A DNA stretch of 64,000 bases from Variovorax beijingensis (GTDB lineage Bacteria; Pseudomonadota; Gammaproteobacteria; Burkholderiales; Burkholderiaceae_C). The first letter of the stretch is position 1, and the number at the start of each line of letters is the position of its first letter. The notes beneath the pieces are model-generated. The model was not told where the DNA came from. It worked only from the letters and a program-made list of their open reading frames with translations, and ran no database searches. The stretch lies in assembly GCF_007828835.1 (NCBI RefSeq), contig NZ_VIVL01000008.1:1-64000 (forward strand). The letters are read 5' to 3'. Positions 24,844-35,516 of this stretch are shown one piece after another. Made by a program: the position numbers and the translations under genes.

Positions 24844-26526
24844 TCAGGCATGCGCCGGCAAGCGGGACTGCTCGGAGGCGCTCGCCGAGCCGGCGAAAAC
24901 AGAGCCAGTTGGCGGCAGTACGGTTTCGCAAAATGTCGAAAGCTGCGGCACCGAATCGCCCGCCTTGCCAGCCGCCGCGATGAAGCGGTCCGGGCGGATC
25001 AGCACCCAGTCGACACCTTTGGCCTGGAACCAGAAGTGCAGCGTGTTCTCCACGTCCTCGATCACTGTTCCCGATGGCTGGACTGGCACGTGAGAACAGG
25101 CCTCGCTCCTGATGCTGCGCGAGCGCACGCCGACATAGTGGTCGCAGCCCAGACGCTCGAGTTGCTCCCGCAAACAGGCGGGTGCACCCGCCAGTGCGTC
25201 GCCGCACCAGCTCAGCAGCGCGAAGCGCGCACCGACCATATCGTCCAGGCGCTGGGTGCGCCCGGCTTCGCGCTCGACGTTGGGTTGGATGAACATGCGC
25301 CCCACCAATTCGTCGCTCCGCGCATCGCCACTGTTCAGGACAACACCCTTTGTAAAGCGCGGCATGGGTTTGAACTTCATCTGCAGCACGTAGTCGCGCA
25401 CGCGCGGAATGTTCTTGATGGACAGGAAGAAACAGTCACGCATCCAGGCCACGAAGCGGTTGCGCTGGGACAGCACGGAGCCGAACAAGTCCGCCAGATC
25501 GATCATCGCCTTGGCGTGCGCGTGGCGCTCTTCGTGATAGCTCGCCAGCAACTCGGGCTTCATCCGTCCCTGCAGGATCCAGGCTAGCTTCCAGGCCAGG
25601 TTGAAGGCGTCGCGCAGGCCCGCGTTCAACCCCTGGCCGATCCATGGCGGCGTGATGTGTGCAGCATCCCCGGCCAGGCAAACGCGCCCGACGACGAACG
25701 CGCCGGCCACGCGAGAGTTGTGCGTGTACACGCGGGCGCGGATCACGTTGAGCTTGTCGGGTTCTGCCACATGCCGGCCCAGCAGTTCTCGCACCTTCTC
25801 AGGCTGCAGCATCTGCTCGCCGTCTTCGCCCGGAAACAGCATGAACTCCCAGCGCCGCAGCCCATAGGGGAGCCTCAGGCACACGTAGGGCCTTTGAGGC
25901 TCGCAGTGCAACGCGGTATAGGGCGCGTCCAGGGGATCGTGGTCGCATTCGATCACCACCCACTTGGCTGGATGCGTGCGCCCTTCGAAAGGCAACTTGA
26001 GGATGCCTTCGCGCACCATGCTGCGTCCGCCGTCGCATGCCACGAGGTAGCCTGCGCGCACCCGGTGCTCGGCCCCCTCTGCGTCGCGCAAGGTCGCCGT
26101 CACGCCCTCATCGTCCTGGACCAGATGAACCAGCTCTACGCCGGGACAAAGGTTCACGTGCGGGAAGCGTTCGAGCCCCTGGCGCAGCGTCAGCTCGCCG
26201 AGCGGCTGTGAAAAGAGATTGCGACGAAACCAGCCGAACTCGCGCGTGCTCGGCAGGATCTCCGCAAAACAGCGCTTGCCGGCGGTGTACATGCGCATCG
26301 GCACGTTTTGGATCATGTCGCGCAGCATCGCCTCGGCCAGGCCGGCCGCCTGGAAGGTGCGCAGCGCCTCATCGTCGAGGCCCACCGCGCGGGGATAGTT
26401 CAGCACCTGCAGGTTGCGCTCGACGACCAGGCAAGCGGCGCCGTAGTGGCCCAACAGGTTGGCGATGGAGACGCCGACCGGGCCCGCGCCGACGATCAGC
26501 ACCGGAATGTCCGTGGGGATTTTCAT
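24844..26526 (-). CDS. FAD-dependent aromatic hydroxylase, MhpA-like
   Basis: The 560-residue protein has the FAD dinucleotide motif [17 protein letters not shown] (GAGPVG at 13-18), the DG motif [16 protein letters not shown] and the GD motif [20 protein letters not shown]. These are group A flavoprotein monooxygenase hallmarks, closest to 3-(3-hydroxyphenyl)propionate hydroxylases in length and in the sequence around the GD motif. It would hydroxylate a phenolic or hydroxylated heteroaromatic ring with NAD(P)H. The operon also encodes a VOC enzyme and an alpha/beta hydrolase, a ring-cleavage style set. Confidence 0.88.
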   Translation of the reverse strand: MKIPTDIPVLIVGAGPVGVSIANLLGHYGAACLVVERNLQVLNYPRAVGLDDEALRTFQAAGLAEAMLRDMIQNVPMRMYTAGKRCFAEILPSTREFGWFRRNLFSQPLGELTLRQGLERFPHVNLCPGVELVHLVQDDEGVTATLRDAEGAEHRVRAGYLVACDGGRSMVREGILKLPFEGRTHPAKWVVIECDHDPLDAPYTALHCEPQRPYVCLRLPYGLRRWEFMLFPGEDGEQMLQPEKVRELLGRHVAEPDKLNVIRARVYTHNSRVAGAFVVGRVCLAGDAAHITPPWIGQGLNAGLRDAFNLAWKLAWILQGRMKPELLASYHEERHAHAKAMIDLADLFGSVLSQRNRFVAWMRDCFFLSIKNIPRVRDYVLQMKFKPMPRFTKGVVLNSGDARSDELVGRMFIQPNVEREAGRTQRLDDMVGARFALLSWCGDALAGAPACLREQLERLGCDHYVGVRSRSIRSEACSHVPVQPSGTVIEDVENTLHFWFQAKGVDWVLIRPDRFIAAAGKAGDSVPQLSTFCETVLPPTGSVFAGSASASEQSRLPAHA

Positions 26527-26552
26527 AGGTTCTTGTCTCCGTGCCCGCCGAC

Positions 26553-26849
26553 TCAGGCGGCGGTGAGAAGGCGGCTGTCCTGCCGGACCAGCAAGTGGCG
26601 CACGCTCTTGCGAAACTCCGTGAAGCTGGCGTCGGCCATCAACTGGGCACGTCGACGCGCGCGCTCTTCATGGCTGTCATAGGCCCAGAGAAAGACAAGC
26701 TGATTGAGATCACCACTCTCCGGCGTCATCAGCGTCACCAGGTTGCCCAGCATGCGGGTCTGCAGCGCTCGCGCCGTCTCGTTGTAGATGCGCAAGTACT
26801 CGCGCGTGCCGCCTGGTACGAGGGTATAGGTTCGAAGTTCGTGGATCAC
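26553..26849 (-). CDS. NIPSNAP-family protein
   Basis: The 98-residue protein begins MIHELRTYTLVPGGTREYLR, the NIPSNAP opening, followed by NLVTLMTPESGDLNQLVFLW and a basic helix ERARRRAQL. It is a dimeric ferredoxin-like alpha/beta-barrel fold. Such proteins are frequent in aromatic catabolic operons, where their role is poorly defined (possible heme, small-ligand or monooxygenase-like function). It overlaps the alpha/beta hydrolase stop codon region by four bases. Confidence 0.85.
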   Translation of the reverse strand: MIHELRTYTLVPGGTREYLRIYNETARALQTRMLGNLVTLMTPESGDLNQLVFLWAYDSHEERARRRAQLMADASFTEFRKSVRHLLVRQDSRLLTAA

Positions 26850-27715
26850 GGTGCGCCCTTTCCTGCATGGAACAGACCCCGATCGAGAAAATCGGAAACC
26901 GCCTGCTGGAACAAGGCCGGCTGGTCGTCATGCACGTAGTGGCCGGCGTCCGGGATCTCGATGCTCGCGATGCGCGGATTCAACGCCTGCATGCGCTCGA
27001 CCATCGACGGCTGCAGGTAGTCGGATCGCCCCCCGCGGATCACCAGGGTCTCGCAACCGATGGCCGACAGGCACGGCTCAAGATCAACGACACGCGCCGG
27101 GTCGGGGTTCAGCCGCGTCGCCGCAATGCCGGCATGGTCGTAGCGCCAGGTGTAGCCGCCCTCGCGCAGGGGCTTGAGCATGCTGTGCAAGCGCTGCTGC
27201 CGGGCCTCTTCGCTCACCGTGGGACGCAGCGCCCGCATGAATTCGCCGGCGGCCTCCCAGGACTCGAAGCGCTCCGGCGTCGTTGCGAGTTCCTTGCGGA
27301 TGCGTGTCGCGCCGTCGCTCGTCTCGAAGGCGCCGGGGCCGGCGTCCTCGATCACCAGGCGCCGCACACGCCCGGGATGGCGCGCGGCATAGACGATCGC
27401 GTTGATGCCTCCCATGGAATGACCCAACAGGTCGAAGCGGTCGAGCCCCAACTGTTGAACGATGGCCTCCACATCCGCCACGTAGGCGTCGGCATAGTAG
27501 TTGTGAGCGGGGTCCCAGTCAGAGCCGCCGCGCCCGCGCTGATCGAACGCAATGACGCGGAAGCCGGGATGCAGGGCCGCCGCGATGCCAGCGAAGGTCT
27601 CGGCGTAGCCGCGAATGCCGTGGAGCATGACGACGGGCCATCCCTGTTCCGCCCCCCACTCGCTGACGTGGAAGTTCAGCCCCGACAGGGCCAGCGTGTA
27701 GTCGCGCCGCTCCAT
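26846..27715 (-). CDS. Alpha/beta hydrolase
   Basis: The 289-residue enzyme has the oxyanion loop MLHGIRGYAETF, the nucleophile elbow GHSMGG with Ser100, and a late GHYVHDD with His259, giving a complete Ser-Asp-His arrangement. Size and motifs match enzymes that hydrolyse C-C bonds of meta-cleavage products or enol-lactones and amides in catabolic pathways. The operon position beside a VOC enzyme and hydroxylase supports this, but the substrate is not deducible. Confidence 0.87.
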   Translation of the reverse strand: MERRDYTLALSGLNFHVSEWGAEQGWPVVMLHGIRGYAETFAGIAAALHPGFRVIAFDQRGRGGSDWDPAHNYYADAYVADVEAIVQQLGLDRFDLLGHSMGGINAIVYAARHPGRVRRLVIEDAGPGAFETSDGATRIRKELATTPERFESWEAAGEFMRALRPTVSEEARQQRLHSMLKPLREGGYTWRYDHAGIAATRLNPDPARVVDLEPCLSAIGCETLVIRGGRSDYLQPSMVERMQALNPRIASIEIPDAGHYVHDDQPALFQQAVSDFLDRGLFHAGKGAP

Positions 27716-27724
27716 GTGCGTCTT

Positions 27725-28330
27725 TCAGTACAAGCCGTCCTGGCCCTTGACCTCGGAGGCCTTCAGGCCCCCCAGCCGCGCGTTGAGGCGTCCGCGGGTG
27801 GCGAAGGCCCAGCAGACGATGACCTCGTCGCGGTTGGGGCCGTCGCTGAACTGGGCGGTCACGGTGTCGTAGTGCGAACGCACGTACAGCGCGTCCTTGT
27901 GCGCCAGCGGGATGTCGATCACGGCGCCGGGACCGCCACGCTTTCCGGTGGAAGGCACCCAGGACTTGCCGCCGCCGAGTGCGTCGCGGATCGGGTTGGC
28001 TGCCGGATTGGTGAGCAGCGCGTTGCCATGCTCGTACTCGCCGTCGATGCCCACGAGGCAGGCCTTGCCGTAGCTCTCGATCGCGCGGCCCTGGGCAGCC
28101 TCCTGGATGCGGCGACCGAACTCGCGCCCCAGTTCAGGCGACGGCTCGATCCAGGCAGACAGGTCCTGGACGAACCTGCCGGCGAACGGGTTGTGGATGG
28201 AGGCCGCAATGACGATCTTGCGCAGTGGGTCGCCATCGGCCGGCGCGCCGGTTTCGCCTGCGAGGGTGTCCTCGATCTGCAGGTACCACTTGCGGATGTG
28301 AAAGACGCTGAAATTGGCTGACTTGGTCAT
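27725..28330 (-). CDS. Amino acid synthesis (AA_synth, DUF1185-type) family protein
   Basis: The 201-residue protein starts NFSVFHIRKWYLQIEDTLAG and contains KIVIAASIHNPFAGRFVQDL, GKACLVGIDGEYEHGNALLT and GAVIDIPLAHKDALYVRSHY, the pattern of the AA_synth family. Despite the name its members often lie in catabolic operons with amidohydrolases and Bug receptors and their reaction is not well defined. It lies nine bases from the hydrolase gene and 50 bp after the VOC gene. Confidence 0.8.
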   Translation of the reverse strand: MTKSANFSVFHIRKWYLQIEDTLAGETGAPADGDPLRKIVIAASIHNPFAGRFVQDLSAWIEPSPELGREFGRRIQEAAQGRAIESYGKACLVGIDGEYEHGNALLTNPAANPIRDALGGGKSWVPSTGKRGGPGAVIDIPLAHKDALYVRSHYDTVTAQFSDGPNRDEVIVCWAFATRGRLNARLGGLKASEVKGQDGLY

Positions 28331-28380
28331 GAGAATGATGTGTGAATGTTGAAGAACAGGAAGGGGAAAGCGCGCCGCAC

Positions 28381-28860
28381 TCAGTCGTACAGCGGCTCCA
28401 GTTCGAAGTGGTCGCTAGGCGCGTTGTAGTTATGCAGCACTCGCTTGCCCTCCTCATCGTCGTGGACGGTTTCGCAGAAGAACTCGAAGCGATGACCATC
28501 CGGGTCGTTGAAGTACAGGCCGTAACCCACCTTGTGGTCGGTGGTCTTGACCACCTCCACTCCGGCCTTGAGCAGTTGCCCGTAGAGCCGCCGCAGTTCC
28601 GTGATGTCGCCATCGATTTCCAGGCCGTAGTGCTGCAGCGCACAGCCGCCCACAACGATGCCCGGCTCCGGGCGGATCAACGCGATGTCATGGTGCTTCT
28701 GTCCGAAGCTCATGAACACCCACTGCTCGCCGCGCGCGGTTTCCTGCATGCCCAGCACGCGCTCGTACCAACTTGCCGATGCGAAGGGGTTCGACACAAA
28801 GAGCGAGAGGTGCGTGCGGCGAATCTTCGGGCGCACGGTCCGGGTCGTCGTATCAGTCAT
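28381..28860 (-). CDS. VOC-family metalloenzyme, extradiol dioxygenase-like
   Basis: The 159-residue protein is a two-module VOC fold with likely metal ligands H17 (RRTHLSLFVSN), H77 (ALQHYGLEIDG) and E126 (DGHRFEFFCE), the His-His-Glu triad of extradiol dioxygenases and glyoxalases. The motif YGLYFNDPDGHRFEFF is typical. It could cleave the diol made by the hydroxylase in this operon. One VOC unit of this length would have to dimerise. The ATG at 28860 is inside the end of the propeller gene (8-base overlap). Confidence 0.82.
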   Translation of the reverse strand: MTDTTTRTVRPKIRRTHLSLFVSNPFASASWYERVLGMQETARGEQWVFMSFGQKHHDIALIRPEPGIVVGGCALQHYGLEIDGDITELRRLYGQLLKAGVEVVKTTDHKVGYGLYFNDPDGHRFEFFCETVHDDEEGKRVLHNYNAPSDHFELEPLYD

Positions 28861-29908
28861 GTGGCTTCGCCCCGAGAGTGGATTTCGGGTGCGCCTTGAC
28901 GGCGGCGACGACCGGCGTCCATGCCACTGCGGTGATCTCGCTGAAGTCGCGCCAGTCCTTGAACCAGGTTTTTCCCGCGTCCATGGAACGGAAGAGGTGG
29001 CCGTATTTGGTGCCGGCCAACACAAACTGAGGGTCTGCGGCGTGCGTTCCCAACGCCCAGAACGTGGAGTTGGGCACCGCATGAAGCAGTGCCGCTGACC
29101 ATGTCGCGCCACGGTCGAGCGAGCGGTAGATCTGCGTGCGCGTGCCCGGCGTGCCATCGCCGATGGCCACCAGCAGCACGTCCTCCGCGCCCTCCAGAGG
29201 TGCGAGCGTGCGGGTGTAGTACATGCCATCGAAGCGATCGGCCGAACTTTCCGCGGCCCACGGCCCGTAGCCACCGTCGCGGTTGGTATAGACCGAATTC
29301 ACCGTGGCGAGCAGATGGGTCTTGGGCCGGCCGCCGCGGGCCGGAAGGATGGTGATGGCGTGGATGTCGCCGTTGAGGATGCCGCTTTGCGCATCGTCCG
29401 CGCGGCGCCAGGTCTCGCCCTGGTCCAGGCTGTGCCAGGCACCGCCCTCCTCTACGCCGAACCACACCGCGCCGTCATCGGCGTCCACGCAGATGGTGAG
29501 GATCCGCGGACGGTTTACGCCGCCGCAGAACTCCGGCAATTCGATGCCAAGCCGCGTCCAGCTCTGACCCCCATCGAGCGAGCGGAACATCGCGGCGCGA
29601 GAAGGCGCGCCCGTTCCTGCGTAGATGACATTGGAGTCGCGCGGGTCGATCGCGATGGACCAGACATGCATTCCGTTCGCGGGCGATTCGAGGCGCCTGA
29701 AATGCGCACCCGCGTCTTCGCTCAGGCAAATGCCGGCGTCCGCACCCGCGAAGATCCGGTTCGGGTCCCGAGGGTCCACCAGAAGACTTCGCACGACGCC
29801 ATCGAACTCGATGGCTTCCTTCAACCCGAGGCGATGCCATGTCGCGCCGTCGTCTGCGCTGCGCAGGATGCCCTGCCCCGCGGTTCCCACAAGAATCGTT
29901 CCTTGCAT
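28853..29908 (-). CDS. Asp-box (BNR/sialidase-like) beta-propeller protein
   Basis: The 351-residue protein contains six Asp-box repeats of the form S-x-D-x-G-x-x-W/F: SADDGATWHRL, SEDAGAHFRRL, SLDGGQSWTRL, SLDQGETWRRA, SLDRGATWSAA and SMDAGKTWFKD, giving a six-bladed or similar propeller. It has no signal peptide, so it is cytoplasmic, unlike most sialidases, and the arginine triad of true sialidases is not evident. It lies between the SDR and VOC genes and overlaps the latter by eight bases. Possible roles are a scaffold or a lactonase-type enzyme, but none is established. Confidence 0.75.
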   Translation of the reverse strand: MQGTILVGTAGQGILRSADDGATWHRLGLKEAIEFDGVVRSLLVDPRDPNRIFAGADAGICLSEDAGAHFRRLESPANGMHVWSIAIDPRDSNVIYAGTGAPSRAAMFRSLDGGQSWTRLGIELPEFCGGVNRPRILTICVDADDGAVWFGVEEGGAWHSLDQGETWRRADDAQSGILNGDIHAITILPARGGRPKTHLLATVNSVYTNRDGGYGPWAAESSADRFDGMYYTRTLAPLEGAEDVLLVAIGDGTPGTRTQIYRSLDRGATWSAALLHAVPNSTFWALGTHAADPQFVLAGTKYGHLFRSMDAGKTWFKDWRDFSEITAVAWTPVVAAVKAHPKSTLGAKPHD

Positions 29909-29931
29909 GATTGAGTGCTCCTTCGCTTTGC

Positions 29932-30726
29932 TCAGATGAAGATGCCGCGCGTGATGCCGCCGTCCACCGCGATCGACTCTCCGGTGATCGCGCCCGCTCG
30001 TTCGGAGGCGAGGAACAGCACGGCATCGGCAATCTCGTTGGGCTGCAACACGCGGCGGATGGGCGTGGCCCTGGCGTAGTTCGCCTCCACCTGATCCGGC
30101 GTAAGGCCCTGTAGCTTGGCCTCCTTGGCGTAGAGCTCGTGGATGTGCGGTGTTTCCACCACGCCGGGATGGATCACGTTGACCGTGATACCCGACGGGC
30201 CGAGTTGGTCGGAAAGCGTCTTGGTCAAGTGGCAGATCGCCACGTTGCGCATGCCCGAGAGTTGCTTGCTGCCGCGGCCCGTGAGGCCGCCGATGTTGAT
30301 GATGCGGCCGAAGCCGCCCTTGCGCATGTGGGGCGCGGCCGCCTTGGCGCAGCGCATGTAGCCCACCACCTTGATGTTGATGTCTTCCAGCAGCCCTTCG
30401 GGGCTGGCGTTCTCGATCTCGCTGCGCACCAGACCGCCCGGGTGGGCAGCCCCATTGACGAGAATGTCGATTCGGCCGAAATGCGCCGCGACCCTGCTCA
30501 TCATGGCGTCGACCTGCTCGGTGCTGCTGACATTCGCGGGCGCAGCAAGAATCTCGATGCCGGTTTGTTCGCTGATTTCGCGCGCCGCCTGTTCGAGCGG
30601 TTCCTTGCTGCGCGCCACGATCGCCACGCGCACGCCTTCGGCCGCCAGCGCCTGCGTCACGGCCCGGCCAATGCCAAGGCTGCCGCCGGTCACGACCGCG
30701 ACCTTGCCCCTGAGTTTCAGATCCAT
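29932..30726 (-). CDS. Divergent short-chain dehydrogenase lacking the catalytic YxxxK
   Basis: The 264-residue protein is a classical-length SDR with the NAD-binding motif TGGSLGIG (13-20) and NGAAHP (91-96). At the active site, where IVNISS and YxxxK are expected, it has RIINIGGLTG (141-150) and then LSGMRN (156-161): Leu156 in place of Tyr and Arg160 in place of Lys, with Gly in place of the catalytic Ser. Fold and cofactor site are intact, so it may have altered chemistry or a non-redox role. It lies between the TPP enzyme and the propeller gene in the operon. Confidence 0.85.
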   Translation of the reverse strand: MDLKLRGKVAVVTGGSLGIGRAVTQALAAEGVRVAIVARSKEPLEQAAREISEQTGIEILAAPANVSSTEQVDAMMSRVAAHFGRIDILVNGAAHPGGLVRSEIENASPEGLLEDINIKVVGYMRCAKAAAPHMRKGGFGRIINIGGLTGRGSKQLSGMRNVAICHLTKTLSDQLGPSGITVNVIHPGVVETPHIHELYAKEAKLQGLTPDQVEANYARATPIRRVLQPNEIADAVLFLASERAGAITGESIAVDGGITRGIFI

Positions 30727-30778
30727 ATGTTCTCCTTGATTGATGCAGGCCGCCTGCCGGCGCCCTGACGTTGCGCCC

Positions 30779-32338
<1,560 letters not shown>

Positions 32339-32351
32339 TGCCTCGTTCCTC

Positions 32352-33341
32352 TTATTGCACCTTGATGCCGCGCTCGCGCACCAGCTTGCCGACACGCTCG
32401 GCGTCGACAGCGATCTGCGCGTCGAGCTCCGCGGGCTTTGAAGCCCCGGCCCGCAGGCCTCGGGCGGACGCCCAGGCCTGCAGGTCGGGAGCGGCCAGCA
32501 CCTTGGCCAGGGCTGCGTTCATTCGCGCCAGGATTTCTGCAGGGGTGCCTGCCTTGGCATGCAGCGAGTAGGAGGTGGACAGCAGCATGTCGGACCCGCC
32601 GGCCTCGGTGATCGTCGGCACATTCGGTGCCACCGGCGTGCGCGCGCTGGCGCCGACAGCCAGCAGCTTCAGGCTGCCCTTTTGCACATGGGGCAGCAGA
32701 GCCTCCACGCCGCCCGATGTCGCCACCACCTGGCCACCGAGCATGGCGGGAATGACTTCCGCGAGCGCCTTGTACGGCACATGCAGGAACTGCACGCCGG
32801 TGCCTGCTTGCAGCAACTCCATGTTCAGGTGCATGACGCTGCCAACGCCGCCGGTGCCGAACGGCACCTCCCCGGGATGCGCCTTGACGTGGGCGATGAA
32901 GGATCTGAAATCGTTGGCAGGCACCTGCGCACTGACCACGAGATACAGATTCACGTCGGCGATGTTGCTGACCGAGACGAGATCCTTCCGGGGGTCGAAC
33001 GGCAGCGGCTGGTAGAGCAGCGGATTGACCGTGAGGGTGAGCCGGTCGACCAGCAGGAAGGTATAGCCGTCGGCCGGCGACTTCACTACCTCCGACGTCC
33101 CGATGATCGCGTTGGCCCCCGCCTTGTTTTCCACGACGAAGGCGGTCTTGAGCTCCTTCGCCATTCCTTCCGTCACCAGGCGAGCCATCACGTCCGGCCC
33201 CGTACCTGGCGGGTACGGAACGACGATGCGGATCGGCCGGGATGGCCAACCGCCCTCGGCCCAGGCTGGAGCCGGGGCCAGACACGCGGCGAAAAGCATC
33301 GCCAGGGCGGCACATGTTTGCCGAAAGCAATTCCTGTTCAT
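32352..33341 (-). CDS. Bug-family solute-binding protein
   Basis: The 329-residue periplasmic protein has a signal peptide ending near AWAEGG, then WPSRPIRIVVPYPPGTGPDVMARL, VVENKAGANAIIG, LLVDRLTLTVNPLLY and HVPYKALAEVIPAML, the standard Bug (TctC-like) receptor motifs. It would capture a carboxylate for uptake, but no TctA/TctB membrane genes are in this window. It is the first gene of the leftward operon, divergent from an IclR gene. Confidence 0.9.
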   Translation of the reverse strand: MNRNCFRQTCAALAMLFAACLAPAPAWAEGGWPSRPIRIVVPYPPGTGPDVMARLVTEGMAKELKTAFVVENKAGANAIIGTSEVVKSPADGYTFLLVDRLTLTVNPLLYQPLPFDPRKDLVSVSNIADVNLYLVVSAQVPANDFRSFIAHVKAHPGEVPFGTGGVGSVMHLNMELLQAGTGVQFLHVPYKALAEVIPAMLGGQVVATSGGVEALLPHVQKGSLKLLAVGASARTPVAPNVPTITEAGGSDMLLSTSYSLHAKAGTPAEILARMNAALAKVLAAPDLQAWASARGLRAGASKPAELDAQIAVDAERVGKLVRERGIKVQ

Positions 33342-33662
33342 CTCGAACTCCTGAACACCCCGACTGACGACGTTCGGCTTCGAGCGGGGCGTGCGCTCGC
33401 TGGGCCGGGGCCAACGGCCCGACTACCCCTGCCAGAGCTCTTTCATTCTGCGAGGAATTTTGCAAGTTTATCGATTAGACAAAACAATGCAATATTGTTT
33501 GCCATTTTCAAGCACATAACATGCATATTTTTCTCAATGCGAGATATTGATCGATCATTTCGAAGCGAGCAAGAAGCCGACAACGGCGCCGATGCTTCGA
33601 TTAACCTTCCGGGTTTGCCAAGACATGCCGCCCACCCATGACGCCACGCGCTGCCAACGCCC
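33342..33662. promoter_or_regulatory. Divergent intergenic region with a 7-5-7 palindrome
   Basis: This 321-bp region separates the Bug-headed operon from the IclR gene. It is AT-rich between 33440 and 33550 in otherwise GC-rich DNA and contains the perfect inverted repeat AAACAAT-GCAAT-ATTGTTT (33482-33500), a good candidate operator for the divergent IclR protein. TTTCTCA follows at about 33531. No gene is seen in it. Confidence 0.45.
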
Positions 33663-34397
33663 ATGAATAGCCTCAGTCGCATGCTCGAGGTGCTGAATCT
33701 GTTCAAGCCGGAACAGCCCGTGATTGACATCGAGGTCATCTGCTCGCAGTTGGGTTACACGTCCGCGAGCGCATACCGCTATGTGAAGGAGCTGTCCAAC
33801 GCGGGCCTGCTCGTTCGCCTGCCCCGCGGTTACGCCCTGGGGCCGCGAATCATCGAACTCGATCGGCACATGACTCAGTTCGACCCATTGCTGGCAGCCA
33901 GCCGCGACATCGTGGGCGACCTGATCGCCCAGACCCATCTGGAACTGCTGATCAGCGAGCTCTACGACTCGACCGTGATCAACATCCTGCAGCGCTCCGG
34001 TGCCGACGAGCAGGCGCTGAACTTCGGACGCGGCAGACCCATGGACTTGTTTCGCAGCGCGACGGCCAAGGTGATCCTGGCGTACCTGCTGCCGCGTCAG
34101 TTGAAGCGGCTCTTCGACAACGCCGCGCCAGGAGACCTGGAGCGCATCGGGCTGACCTGGAAAGACTTCTCCAAGGCCATGCTGCGCATCCGCAAGGACG
34201 GCTACTGCATCAGCGAGGGCGAACTCGATCCCGGCAAGAGTGGTATCGCCGCGCCGATCTTCGACGAGAAGGGACGCATCCTCGGCAGCATCACCCTGGC
34301 GGGAAACTCCGAACGGTTCAATGCCTTCAACCGGGAGTTCCTCTCGACGCTGATGATCGACGCCGCGCGCAAGATCACGTCGCGGATCGCTGGCTAG
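33663..34397 (+). CDS. IclR-family transcriptional regulator
   Basis: The 244-residue protein has an N-terminal winged helix, MNSLSRMLEVLNLF then YTSASAYRYVKELSNAGLLV, and a C-terminal IclR effector domain with FGRGRPMDLFRSATAKVILAYL and DGYCISEGELDPGKSGIAAPIF. It probably responds to a catabolic intermediate and controls the leftward operon starting 321 bp away. It is clearly paralogous to the second IclR protein at 37.4-38.3 kb. No clear Shine-Dalgarno sequence precedes the ATG. Confidence 0.9.
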   Translation: MNSLSRMLEVLNLFKPEQPVIDIEVICSQLGYTSASAYRYVKELSNAGLLVRLPRGYALGPRIIELDRHMTQFDPLLAASRDIVGDLIAQTHLELLISELYDSTVINILQRSGADEQALNFGRGRPMDLFRSATAKVILAYLLPRQLKRLFDNAAPGDLERIGLTWKDFSKAMLRIRKDGYCISEGELDPGKSGIAAPIFDEKGRILGSITLAGNSERFNAFNREFLSTLMIDAARKITSRIAG

Positions 34398-34459
34398 GGC
34401 GGCCAACTCGGCACTCCCTTTAGCTCACGAACGCACCGAGTCTGGCGCAAGGTTTGTCA

Positions 34460-34476
34460 TGGCCGTCAATCGGCCA
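34460..34476. terminator. Short hairpin between convergent genes
   Basis: TGGCCG-TCAAT-CGGCCA forms a six-pair hairpin exactly between the IclR gene and the convergent Bug gene, overlapping the stop of the latter. No T run follows on either strand, so it is at best a weak bidirectional terminator. Confidence 0.3.
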
Positions 34477-35464
34477 CCTTGATCTTGCGCTCCGAGACCA
34501 CGCGCTGATAGATCGCCTTGCCTTGGGTGATTCGCGCCTGCATCTGTTCGGGAGTGCTGTAGGCCGCGGTGAAACCCAGGTTGTCGAATGCGTGGCTGAC
34601 CGCGGGCGCCGCAAGCGCCGTCTTCATGGCGCCGTTGAGCTTCGCCAGTACTTCCGGTGGCGTCCCTCCGGGCGCGAGCAGGCCGAAGAAGCCGGTAATG
34701 GCCAGGTCGGGCAGCCCCACTTCCAACGCGGTGGGAATGGACGGGAACAGGCGGTCGCGCGTGTCGCCCGTGATGAACAGCGGCACCAGTTGATTGGAGC
34801 GCAACGCGCCGATGAGCGGCGAGACGACCTCGTCCATCAGTTGGGCATCGCCCTTCAGAAGCCCCTCCTTCGCCGAGGCGGCCCCTCTGTAAGGCACGTG
34901 AACCAGTTGGATGCCGGTGACCGACATGAGTATTTCGCCCAGCAGATGATTGCTCGACCCCGTCCCGGCCGATGCGAAGTTCAACTCACCAGGCCGTCGC
35001 TTTGCCAGCGCGACAAATTCAGCCAGCGTTTTCGCGCCGGTGGCAGGCGTCGTCACGAAGACAAAGGGCTGGGTCGCGCCAAGGCTGACGGGAGCCAGGC
35101 TCGCCGCATGCCCCCGGTCCGGATAAAGCACCGGCCCAGCCGTCAGGGTGCTCCCGCTCCCCCAGAGAAGCGTGTAGCCGTCGGCCTTCGCCGAAGCGGC
35201 GTATTTCGTCCCGATACGCCCCCCTGCACCCGGCTTGTTGTCGACTATGACAGGCTGGCCCAGGGCGACCGAGAGTTCCTGCGCAACCGCACGGGCAGAG
35301 ATATCAGTGGAGCCCCCTGGCTCGAACGAGACGACGAGCGTGATCGGCCTGGACGGATAGGCCTGGGCACCGGCCGGCTGCACGAGGGACAGCGCAGTGG
35401 CAAGGACGCAGCAAGCCAGGAAGGCCATGCGCAAAAGCGCCGGGTGCAAGCGATTCATCATCAT
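34466..35464 (-). CDS. Bug-family solute-binding protein
   Basis: The product of about 332 residues starts at the first of three ATGs (35464), with AAGAGG six bases upstream. A signal peptide ends near PAGAQA; then come YPSRPITLVVSFEPGGSTDI, VIVDNKPGAGGRIGTKY, LNFASAGTGSSNHLLGEI and HVPYRGAASAKEGLL, typical Bug motifs. It follows the cyclase-family gene by 52 bp in the same direction, so it likely binds that pathway's substrate. No cognate membrane permease is nearby. Confidence 0.9.
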   Translation of the reverse strand: MMMNRLHPALLRMAFLACCVLATALSLVQPAGAQAYPSRPITLVVSFEPGGSTDISARAVAQELSVALGQPVIVDNKPGAGGRIGTKYAASAKADGYTLLWGSGSTLTAGPVLYPDRGHAASLAPVSLGATQPFVFVTTPATGAKTLAEFVALAKRRPGELNFASAGTGSSNHLLGEILMSVTGIQLVHVPYRGAASAKEGLLKGDAQLMDEVVSPLIGALRSNQLVPLFITGDTRDRLFPSIPTALEVGLPDLAITGFFGLLAPGGTPPEVLAKLNGAMKTALAAPAVSHAFDNLGFTAAYSTPEQMQARITQGKAIYQRVVSERKIKVAD

Positions 35465-35516
35465 GGGCAGCCTCTTCAAGTGAAAGGGAACGCCGAAGCC
35501 CCGCGCCGAGGCGCGC

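Noticed and set aside
28861-29274. N-terminal extension of the VOC protein.
   Set aside because: The extension overlaps the propeller gene in another frame and is low-complexity; ATG 28860 gives a normal VOC protein.
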